Origin: Cliona cf. orientalis
Lineage: Eukaryota; Porifera; Demospongiae; Clionaida; Clionaidae
Direction: 5' to 3'
Assembly (NCBI GenBank): GCA_963930775.1
Contig: OZ005701.1
Coordinates: forward strand, 6,331,669 to 6,395,668
Length of the DNA: 64,000 nucleotides
Position numbers and translations under genes: made by a program
Notes under the pieces: model-generated
What the model saw: only the letters and a program-made list of their open reading frames with translations
Told to the model about the DNA's origin: nothing
Database searches by the model: none
Shown: in pieces, positions 55,835-64,000 of the stretch
How positions within the stretch are numbered: position 1 is the first letter of the stretch
How the letters are laid out: each line of letters opens with the position of its first letter

Positions 55835-57386
55835 TCATGCAATGATTGATACATAGCTAGGTGGTTCATCATGTCCAATTTGGTCACCTGCAACTGCAGT
55901 GAGAGCAATCCTTTCCATAGGCAGAGCCCGAGAATAATAGGAACTATCCTCCACGCCACCACCAGTAACAGTCGGTACCGTAGGATAATCATAAGCATTT
56001 TGAGGAGAAATCAGCTTCACTAGCAGTTGCAGCAGGAGGATCAACGCCAGGTTGAGCCTGAGAATAGAAGGGTTCTTCAACAACACCAGATCTAGAGTGG
56101 GCATTTTGGGAAGTATCACCTTCACCAACTATTGAGTAGTATGCAGGAGGATCACATTTGGCACCAGCAGTATCAGGTGGATGATCAGATATCGGCTGTT
56201 GAACTGTCGTTAAAGTGGCAGGTGTTGTTTCTGAGTCAATGGTGGCTGAACTCGGCTGCAGGTTGATCCATCCGATCTATTTTTGTGATTTTCCAGCGAA
56301 TATATGCGGAAAATATTGCAGGCGCAATAAAGACCACTGAATTTAGGATTCCAAAGGCCTGCATAATATTATTATTATGATATTGTTAAAAAAATTAATA
56401 CTTATGAAATCATGTATGTGCAGATAAATATTGGCACTGACTTTATGTGTCACAGTACACTTACAATTGGCAGAGGGAATAGTAGGCGTATATTTCTCGA
56501 AAGGATAATGGCCACTATTAGAAGTACTGCAAATCCAATGGCGGCTACATATGTTACGGTACACAAAGCAATCGTCAAACAGCTGATTACTACGTCCTAA
56601 AAATCGAATAGAATCACAATAATGATCATTAAGGAAATGAAATTATTATTAATTTAATACATACTGCCAAAAGGCGTGCAGAATGGTTGACTTTCTTGAT
56701 AAAGGACAGTACAATCATGAGGACCTCATAGATGAGCATCAATCCACTGATACCGATGACTGCTCCACCGATACCATGTTGGAGAGAGTTGATAGTATCA
56801 GAAGAGGTGTTAGAAAGTAGTACTACCACGAGTGCTCCACCAGCAACTCCAAGAATTTGGACTACCTGAGAACAAAAAAATGACAAATTAAAAACCAGAG
56901 AAGTAAAATTTAATGGAAAAGCTGGGATCTCAGGGCATTTGAACCCAGCATTTCTAGAGCTAAGACATACAGAAACTAGAAACTGACTCCTCCTGAGATC
57001 TTTTCTCTTCCCTTCATTAATTTTTCTCTCACCTTCTTACAACACTTGACTTACGTACCAGGTTTGTGATTATGGCAACTATATAGCTTTAAATCAGACA
57101 ATGTCAACAGAAAATTGAACCATTTGCCATCAAGTCAAGGTAATAATAGCATTCAGCAATAGCTAACTATTCATAATAATTATTAAATTAACGAGGTAGG
57201 ACACCTGTATACTACTAGTTTTTATCTATAGCTATACAATGTTATAACCAGCTAGTTATTTAATATTGAGGCTATTATTGTCGGGATGATATATACCGAT
57301 ATAGTATTTAGCTAGCTAGTGGTAAGTTAACTTACAATAATGACGATTCTCACAACTATCTCTGCCACTTTCAAAGACGCAGACAT
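55835..57386 (-). CDS. four-TM (MARVEL-like) membrane protein with PPxY tail
   Basis: Exons on the minus strand: 57336-57386 (ATG at 57386, MSASLKVAEIVVRIVII), 56665-56865, 56465-56596, and a last exon from about 56359 downward. The first three are GT-AG, phase 0 and in frame. They give four hydrophobic spans with short loops: VVQILGVAGGALVVVLL, IGISGLMLIYEVLMIVL, LTIALCTVTYVAAIGFAV and LNSVVFIAPAIFSAYI. This layout fits MARVEL or other small tetraspan families of membrane trafficking and junction proteins. The cytoplasmic tail is Pro/Tyr-rich (DPPAYYSIV, PFYSQAQPG and the end DEPPSYVSIIA, a PPxY WW-domain ligand). The tail is spread over three frames: the frame after span 4 meets a TGA at 56236, and the next shifts again near 56020. 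So there is either an unseen small intron, two frameshifts, or a pseudogenised tail. Confidence 0.6.
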
Positions 57387-58686
57387 CTTACTTCAACGAC
57401 TTATTAACTTAGTATGAGGTCCACTTTATTCTTAGACTACCTAGCCGTAGTATATTCTCATTACTCCAACTAGACTTGTGCATACACTGCAGGCAGAAAG
57501 CATTCTTAGACTTACATGAATGTTACAAGTGCATGCAGGGTAGTGGGTCTGATTGTGTGCATAATAATACTAGTACCTAATTTGTTGCATCATTCACCAA
57601 ATTTGGATCGGGGTTATTTACCTTTGACCTGATACATACATGTCACTTTCTTTGATGATGTGTGAAGATATGTCCATAACAATTATAGCCATGCTGAACA
57701 TGGACTTCACAGATGTCATATTAATATAAATATTTTGCCAGTGTTTTCATTTTAGGAATAATATTATTACCTAACATAAACAAGTGCATGACACTGTAAT
57801 GTACAAGGCTTCTGGCACATAATAATATAATATAGTATACTGATGCCCCCTCCCCACCTCTGAGCTCTATAATATATTATTCGTGTGATGGTATACTATG
57901 TAGCTACCACCATAAAATATACATGGCATTGTACCTTTTATGTGGGGCTCATTCAGGCTTAATACGTTTGCCCCAGTAAGGAGCATGGTTAGCTAGTATC
58001 CATGAAGGGTTTAGGCTTACCCCTGAATGGGAGTAGCTATAGGCTTGGAGCCACCACCTATTACTATGGAGCCACTGACTGTAAAAACAGATTCAGTCTG
58101 ACTGAGGGTATATATTATCAGGAGTAGATCTACTCCTCAGGGCTATTATTTATGGCAGAAAGAGAATCAAAAAGACTATAGCAAAGGCTATCATAGAATG
58201 TGTTCTGTATGCTGGAAGTACTGATACGTAGCTATTGCTAGATGAAGAAAGGAAATAAAAACTGAAGCAATGTGTACACATACGTAGGTATACAATTTAT
58301 CATGCATGCATTATGTAGAAACACCGGCACTATAGTCTAGGTTCAGTCGATGTCATGATGACCTCATCATGCTGGCAAGATCTAGATATACCCTTCCACA
58401 ATATTATGTGCCTGGCTGATGAATGGGATCAAGAGCGCTTAGATACAAACAGTTGAAGCAGCCACGATCGACCTGATCCTGAAAATTTTAACATTATATT
58501 GGTTTGCTTGCAGCTACAATATTAAAGAAAAACACCTTCAGCTCTAACAAAGCTTGCACATCCAAAAATATACATGGTTCAGTGATCTAAAGACGGAAAT
58601 AGTGAAAAGTCAAAATTCAATTACAGGCTAGGGTACACTCCAAATCAATTACTGGGTATAAGTTACTTGATTACAGGTTGGAATTG
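57387..58686. other. intergenic, no gene seen
   Basis: AT-rich sequence with no exon-like frame or strong repeat. The hydrophobic-protein start lies at its left edge and the end of the Ig gene at its right edge. Confidence 0.65.
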
Positions 58687-59690
58687 CTATCCATTGCGAG
58701 CAACACATCCTTCAAAGCAATTGGCAATGTTATTATCAGCAAGGTGCTGGGCACACATGGCATATTTAGGGTTAACATCACACACACATTCTTTCTCCTC
58801 TCCACACACTGGTTCATTCAGGGAAGAGATAGCAGTGGGGCAGCTGCTATCAACACGCATGGAGCTTCCATCCACTTCAATCAGTGGTCCAGTGCTGACC
58901 CAGTCCTGAATGAAATCCACAATCTGGGTGCCGTTAAAGTTCAATGTGCCAATGAGAGCATTTCGATAAATCATAACATTTGGTAAGTCTTCACAAACGA
59001 ATACATCTTTGTTGAGGTTGGTGATTGGAAAATGACATTTGCAGTGATGCTTAATTGCTGTAACAATAGCGTCTTTGATGGAACTACTGTAGAGCTTACG
59101 TTTCTCAGAACTCTATAATAATTGCATGATCGAGTCAGAAGAAAGGAATTTAAAAATCAAGCATTTATGCACTAGCTAATTTTGACTTACTTCACTATAC
59201 TGTTGACAGACGCCTATGCTCTTTAGCCTCAACTGAAACACTCCATCAACTGTAATAATACAATCCACGGATGATTCAATATCAATTAATAGTAATGATA
59301 TTCATTACCTATTGTAATATTGATACTTGCGGATACCTCAACTCCGATCTCAAACCTCACAGTACAGGTGTATTTACCAGAATCTGCTGAGTCAATAGAA
59401 GTTAGCAGGCTACTTGATGATGTATATAGTGTAAATGATCTCATTTCAGGTCTGGCTGGTGATGCTACAACTGTTCCATCAGGTCCTTTCCACACTATCG
59501 TCATGGACAGTGGAAAATTCAATACTGAGATCATCTCCACAGTACAGGTCAAAGTGGGGGGATGTCCATAAAATACGTGGTTGGGTGAATCAGAATGAAC
59601 ACTCACGATAGGTTCAGGAACTTTAAAGAAAGTAAAACCAGAGATAATAATTAGAGTGAGCCAAAGCAAGCCCCACACAAGTGATAACAA
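58687..59690 (-). CDS. Ig-domain protein, partial 5' end
   Basis: Three exons on the minus strand: ~59690-59309, 59249-59191 and 59112-58687 (TAG), all GT-AG and in phase. Exon 1 gives a hydrophobic segment (WGLLWLTLIIISGFTFF, a signal peptide or membrane span) and one immunoglobulin domain with the paired cysteines (LTCTVE and GKYTCTV), the core tryptophan (IVWKG) and the DSADSGKYTC signature. Exons 2 and 3 encode about 160 residues with a regular hydrophobic pattern (AIVTAIKHHCKCHF, IVDFIQDWVSTG, PLIEVDGSSM), then a Cys-rich end (VCGEEKECVCDVNP, CFEGCVARNG). I do not recognise this second part; a SEA-like or small disulphide-rich module is possible. No in-frame ATG precedes the hydrophobic segment, so an upstream first exon is missing from the call. 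The product is probably secreted or on the cell surface. Confidence 0.72.
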
Positions 59691-60280
59691 TCGAGAGTTT
59701 CCGTTTAATATATTATATGTACATAATTTTCATTGTCATGTGCATGCGTTTAATCATTATGATAGCTATACCAGAGAGTCTCCGAGCAAGAGTAAATCTT
59801 GCTCTGAGCCAAGTGCGAGAGAGCAAGCGAACATTTTAAAGTAGATCTAGAACCTTGAATTTGGAGTCTCACATCGATCCTCTGCACTCATGACAAGATG
59901 TTTCGCTCTGCCTGCCTAGTAGAACGACATTTTCTCTGTAGCCTTGCCTCTCTAAGTCTCTGTCCTTATGTCTCTGCAGCTCTTGTTTTCTGATCTCTGT
60001 TTCTGCAGTTTCTTAGCCTTTCTTCCTTTCAGCTATATAAAATGCTCAGGAATAAGTGACTGTTGGTAGCAAAATGATTGAGGCTGAACAGAAGTGCTGA
60101 ATCTCAGATTGTGCCAAAGCCAGTTGAAACTAACCCTACTGAATCTCAAGTAAGCATGGGAGATTCATTATCTAAGGACGAAGGGGAGAGCAACTTGGCA
60201 TCAGATAACCAGGCATCTACTACTAGCTCGGATCCTTTTTTAGGGTCCAGTACCCCAAACCAACCACACAAACCATAAAG
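59691..60280. other. LINE 5' region or flank
   Basis: A short open frame at 60078-60278 without a clear ATG is rich in Ser, Asn and Glu. It may be the remnant of ORF1 or the 5' end of the retrotransposon that follows. The 5' boundary of the element cannot be placed. Confidence 0.45.
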
Positions 60281-63046
60281 AGCAGTATCGGCAATTTAAA
60301 ACTTCTTTACTATAATGCCAGAAGTATCCTTCCTAAATTTGACGAGTTACGACTATCAGCTGATACCCTCAAACCCCATTTTATATGTATTGTAGAGACT
60401 TGGTTAAGCAAAGAGATTGGCAATAACGAACTTTTCATTCCAGGATTCCAGCTTTTTCGGTTAGATAGAGACCGTCATGGTGGTGGTGTACTCATTTACG
60501 TTACTGATATCTTTCTTGTTACTACACTTCCACCCGCTCCCTCATTAATTGAATTATTATGCCTTTCTGTTCAACTTAATACATTTAAACTTTATCTGTG
60601 TTTGTTATATCGTCCCCCAAGTTCCCCTAGTTGTATTTTTGATGAAATTTGTACTTATTTTCAGTTTATTGATGTGGGTTGTTGTTCTAAATTTATTTTT
60701 TTAGGAGATTTTAATGTCAATTATGACAATCCATGCCATCCCTTATACCCTAATTTGTGCAATTTAATATCTTTTTATTCTCTAACCAATATTTATATAG
60801 GTCCTACACATGTGCATCACGATGGATCCACTTCTACCATAGACTTGGTATTCACCTCCAACCCCTCAGTTGTGAGCAACAGTGAGATAATTCCACCATT
60901 GGCTAATTCGGACCACTATGGAGTACTGTTGGAACTTAAGAAGAAGCCAGACAAGGTTGAAAAGAGTCAGGGCCGTTTAGTGTGGAGGTATTCACTCGCT
61001 AATTGGTCCCGGGCATGTGAATTAATCCAAACTTTTGACTGGGACTCTATTTTGACTGACAACATTGACTTGTCCTGGGAAAGCTGGCACCATCAATTCA
61101 TGAACATAATGAAGCAAACAATACCTAACAGGCTACTGCCCTCGAGAAGGAACCTCCCCTGGCTGAATAGATCAATTACACGGTCTATAAAAAAGAGAAA
61201 CTTGCTCTTCAAACAGGCAAAGAAGAATGGAAACTTCCACCGTTACAGAATCGCTCGTAATAGAACTGTAGCTATGATTCGCTTGGCTAAGAAGAAGTAC
61301 TATCGCAGGTTAAATCCGAGAAGCCCAAAGGAGTTTTGGAAAGCAGTAAAATATCTTAATAAAAACAAGCAGTCAATACCTACCTTGGTGCACAATGGTA
61401 CTGTAGCTCATAGCAATACCGAGAAGGCCGATATGCTAAACTCCTACTTTCGTTCCTGCTTCAATCCATCCCATCCGCCACTCTCCTCCAACCAGTACTT
61501 GCATCGGTGCTCACCTGAGTGTAACGACATTTCGTGCTGTGAGCATGAGATATACAAGTTCCTTACCAAGCTAGACCAGTCCAAAGCAAGTGGTCAGGAT
61601 GGAATCTCTGCCAACATGCTCAAGAATACTGCAGCAAGCATAGCTCCATCAATCACAAAGTTGTTCAATGAGTCGCTTAAGACGGGAATAATTCCGTCTC
61701 AGTGGAAGAAATCTCTTATAGTCCCCATTCCAAAGAATTCTAATACTTCTAGTCCCTCCAACTATAGACCAATTTCTCTATTACCCATCATTAGTAAGAT
61801 TCTGGAGCGACACGTTTATTCTATCATCTTGGAGCACCTTCAGATGAATCATCCGCTATCTGCTTATCAGTGGGGATTCTTGGAAAGTCGATCAACGGTA
61901 ACTGCCTTACTTTACTGCACAAATGAGTGGTTCAAGGCCTTGGAGGATGGAAAGGAAGTCTGTGCGGTATTCTTCGATTTGAAAAAAGCGTTCGACTCCG
62001 TTCCTCATGCTCCACTCCTGTCTAAGCTGAATGCTATTGGGCTGGATAAGCACATCACTAAGTGGCTGCACAATTATTTAGCTAATCGAACCCAGGCAGT
62101 TGTCATTAATGGATCCATGTCCTGCACAGCTCCTGTACTCTCGGGTGTTCCGCAGGGCTCTGTACTGGGTCCTCTACTCTTTCTGATTTACATTGATGAT
62201 ATTTCCAGCATAATTGAAGCACTCTCTTCCAAAGTCAATCTATTTGCAGATGATATCCTATTGTATCACCTCATCACAAATACTCATGACTACGTTGTAC
62301 TTCAGGAGGCAATTACGCTACTTGATCAGTGGTCTACTACAAATCACTTGACATTCAGTCAACCGAAATGCAAGTATATGGTTGTCTCACGCAAGCATAC
62401 TCCAACCCTTCCGCCAATTCCACTTTACTTACACAATGGCCCTTTGGAGAGAGTAGAAAGTTTCAAGTACCTCGGCCTCCTCCTTACTGATAATCTCTGC
62501 TGGTCGTCACATATTGCCAATGTCTACTCTAAAGCAATGAAAGTGCTTGGCCTGTTGTATAGAAGATTCTATGGGTATACAGACAGTGAATCGCTGAAGC
62601 AGCTCTACCTCACATTGGTCAGACCTCACCTCGACTATGCTTGTCAGGTCTGGGACCCCCACCTAGCCAAGGATAAGGCCAAGCTGGAGAAAGTACAAAA
62701 GCTTGCCTGCAGGATGGCAGCTCGTAGATGGGATGCAGGGTACCAGGACTTGCTTGAAATCTTCGAGCTCTCCTCTCTAGAGGAACGTAGGCTGAACCTC
62801 AAGCTTGGACTCTTGTTTAAAATCCTCCATGAATTTTGCTATTTCCCCGAAACGGAATCTTTCACGACTCTCAGGAACTATTGCTCCAGCAGAAGTACTC
62901 ATTGCCTACAGCTCACTGTGCCATTTGCTCACACTAATTCCTACAAATATTCTTTTTTTCCTCATACAATACAACAGTGGAACTCCCTGGACACTAGTTG
63001 TGTATTTGCTAATTCCTACACGTCTTTCATGCATAGCTTGTCTTAA
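60281..63046 (+). CDS. LINE ORF2: APE endonuclease and reverse transcriptase
   Basis: About 921 codons with no stop. The first 321 bases lack an ATG, so the start may lie upstream or use initiation tied to ORF1. The N-terminal APE-type endonuclease keeps its main motifs: NARSILPKFDEL, ETWL, GGGVLIYV, GDFNVNYD and the catalytic SDHYG. The RT fingers and palm follow: NYRPISLLPIISKILE, FFDLKKAFDSVPH, SGVPQGSVLGPLLFLIYIDDI and the catalytic NLFADDILLY (about residue 650). A Cys-His-poor C-terminal domain with YLGLLLTDNLCW, VRPHLDYACQVWDPH and ARRWDAGYQDLLE is typical of this clade. The product would nick target DNA and copy the element's RNA. All visible catalytic residues are intact. Confidence 0.93.
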   Translation, partial: SSIGNLKLLYYNARSILPKFDELRLSADTLKPHFICIVETWLSKEIGNNELFIPGFQLFRLDRDRHGGGVLIYVTDIFLVTTLPPAPSLIELLCLSVQLNTFKLYLCLLYRPPSSPSCIFDEICTYFQFIDVGCCSKFIFLGDFNVNYDNPCHPLYPNLCNLISFYSLTNIYIGPTHVHHDGSTSTIDLVFTSNPSVVSNSEIIPPLANSDHYGVLLELKKKPDKVEKSQGRLVWRYSLANWSRACELIQTFDWDSILTDNIDLSWESWHHQFMNIMKQTIPNRLLPSRRNLPWLNRSITRSIKKRNLLFKQAKKNGNFHRYRIARNRTVAMIRLAKKKYYRRLNPRSPKEFWKAVKYLNKNKQSIPTLVHNGTVAHSNTEKADMLNSYFRSCFNPSHPPLSSNQYLHRCSPECNDISCCEHEIYKFLTKLDQSKASGQDGISANMLKNTAASIAPSITKLFNESLKTGIIPSQWKKSLIVPIPKNSNTSSPSNYRPISLLPIISKILERHVYSIILEHLQMNHPLSAYQWGFLESRSTVTALLYCTNEWFKALEDGKEVCAVFFDLKKAFDSVPHAPLLSKLNAIGLDKHITKWLHNYLANRTQAVVINGSMSCTAPVLSGVPQGSVLGPLLFLIYIDDISSIIEALSSKVNLFADDILLYHLITNTHDYVVLQEAITLLDQWSTTNHLTFSQPKCKYMVVSRKHTPTLPPIPLYLHNGPLERVESFKYLGLLLTDNLCWSSHIANVYSKAMKVLGLLYRRFYGYTDSESLKQLYLTLVRPHLDYACQVWDPHLAKDKAKLEKVQKLACRMAARRWDAGYQDLLEIFELSSLEERRLNLKLGLLFKILHEFCYFPETESFTTLRNYCSSRSTHCLQLTVPFAHTNSYKYSFFPHTIQQWNSLDTSCVFANSYTSFMHSLS

Positions 63047-63233
63047 TTACTCTTATTATTTGTGCATATTGGTTAATTACCATCATATATCTATATATTT
63101 TATTTATTTATTTTTTTTTTTTTAGTATAGTATATATATAGGGCATGCACTTGATTAGCTGTGTCACTGCTATTGTATGTCCATTGCATTATGCATAAAG
63201 TATTATAGAGAAAAAAAAAAAAAAAAAAAAAAA
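60281..63233 (+). mobile_element. non-LTR retrotransposon (CR1/L2-like LINE) with poly(A)
   Basis: The element carries an uninterrupted endonuclease-reverse-transcriptase frame (60281-63046), a ~165-bp 3' UTR and a 23-base poly(A) tail (63211-63233). The poly(A) follows gcataaagtattatagag, close to a usual polyadenylation context. The structure matches target-primed LINE insertion. The CR1/L2/jockey group is suggested by the endonuclease start (LLYYNARSILPKFDELR) and the RT wording. The lack of stops or frameshifts suggests recent insertion. I could not find a target-site duplication. Confidence 0.9.
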
Positions 63234-64000
63234 GGCCACTAGCCAAGTATACCCAGAGACATATCCGAACCAACACACTCATTCGAGTCAGTCATCCAAA
63301 CTACATTATATAGCTAACCTTCATAAATTCCAATCTGTATACTGAATTCATTAATCATTAATATAATACTTGTGTGGGGTTTCCCACGGAAGCCTCGCCC
63401 TATTTATGTTAAAACATCGTCTCTAGTATTAGCAACAAGAAACAAGTGCATCTAATTAATGTGGGTCTTAGCTGTGCATTGCACACACTGCTATAATATA
63501 TAGCCTCGTCCCAAGGCCACTCCCATGTAGTATAATGAAAACATGGATTCGAAGTGGTTTGAGGACGAGGCTACACAACACCTGTCCATCACAATCATTC
63601 TCCAGTTAATATTATTACAGCCATTATCTATAGCATGCCAGTTTGTGAATAGCTATCAAAACTGGTATATTTAATTTGCATGTACTATAATTATGTATAC
63701 CTGTCACATGATGCATAATTACAGTAATTATAGTGCACTGCATAAAAACAGCCTTAATTTGTGCATACAATTATTACGTATAATCACAAAACTCTGATCT
63801 CATATGTAGGACAAGTAGTACATACAAATACGTCAGACTGGCGTATTACTCAGGCATGTTTGATATTGGTCCCATTGGATGAACCATGAGTGGGCTAACT
63901 TGATTCGTTGAGACCCTGATAACTGTTGGTTACTAAAGAAAACTTGAAAGGGTCTATATATATAATGCTCTTAGTAGATTCTACTCAATAAAACTTACAA
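63234..64000. other. intergenic to window end
   Basis: No gene is visible. The stretch is AT-rich and contains one foldback (63501-63573). Confidence 0.65.
63501..63573. repeat. foldback with tagcctcgtcc ends
   Basis: tagcctcgtcccaaggccac at the left pairs, with a few mismatches, with gtggtttgaggacgaggcta at the right. Inside, catgt and acatg pair again. It is probably another short MITE-like element. Confidence 0.6.

Noticed and set aside
60078..60278. Short frame before the LINE as a full ORF1
   Set aside because: No ATG in frame, only ~66 codons, and no RNA-binding motif; at most a truncated ORF1.

Overview
This window is animal nuclear DNA with many introns, most likely from a sponge or another early-branching metazoan. 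The reasons are the gene set (an intron-rich AGAP-type ArfGAP, a single-exon TRIM-NHL protein, a chlamydial-PMP-like beta-helix membrane protein, a kinase-Kelch fusion, a talin-like FERM protein, an Ig protein), GT-AG introns often of 50-300 bp, and abundant foldback repeats. The species cannot be settled from the sequence alone.

Layout. 1-14.6 kb holds no recognisable gene. It is full of short palindromic acatgt repeats, CT/GA microsatellites and a few MITE-like elements. 14.9-24.36 kb (+) is a complete or near-complete AGAP (centaurin-gamma) gene in about 17 exons, with degenerate GTPase, split PH, ArfGAP and ankyrin parts. 25.2-27.4 kb (-) is an intact TRIM-NHL gene and 27.9-32.4 kb (-) an intact 1,492-residue beta-helix plus multipass membrane protein. 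33.9-38 kb (+) is a broken copy of the coiled-coil/FERM gene. At 38.37 kb lies an orphan copy of the last AGAP exon, then a fragment of the neighbouring kinase gene. 39.6-43.9 kb (-) is a kinase/coiled-coil/Kelch gene. 44.1-46.9 kb (-) is a broken second copy of the beta-helix gene. 49.0-54.0 kb (+) is the intact coiled-coil/talin-like FERM gene, followed by a membrane-segment region to 55.46 kb. 55.8-57.4 kb (-) encodes a four-TM protein, 58.7-59.7 kb (-) an Ig-domain protein, and 60.28-63.23 kb (+) is a non-LTR retrotransposon with poly(A) tail.

The main structural fact is a direct segmental duplication. The block 27.54-38.34 kb (promoter, beta-helix gene, FERM gene) recurs at 43.93-55.83 kb. 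The two copies decayed in opposite ways: block A keeps the beta-helix gene and lost the FERM exons, while block B keeps the FERM gene and broke the beta-helix gene by an internal deletion, frameshifts and a small inversion. The duplicated promoter drives different genes in the two copies (TRIM-NHL in A, kinase-Kelch in B).

Many of the right-hand genes look like membrane, adhesion or signalling parts (beta-helix receptor-like protein, FERM adaptor, four-TM protein, Ig protein, kinase, TRIM ligase). A shared role in cell recognition or innate defence is possible, but it is inference only.
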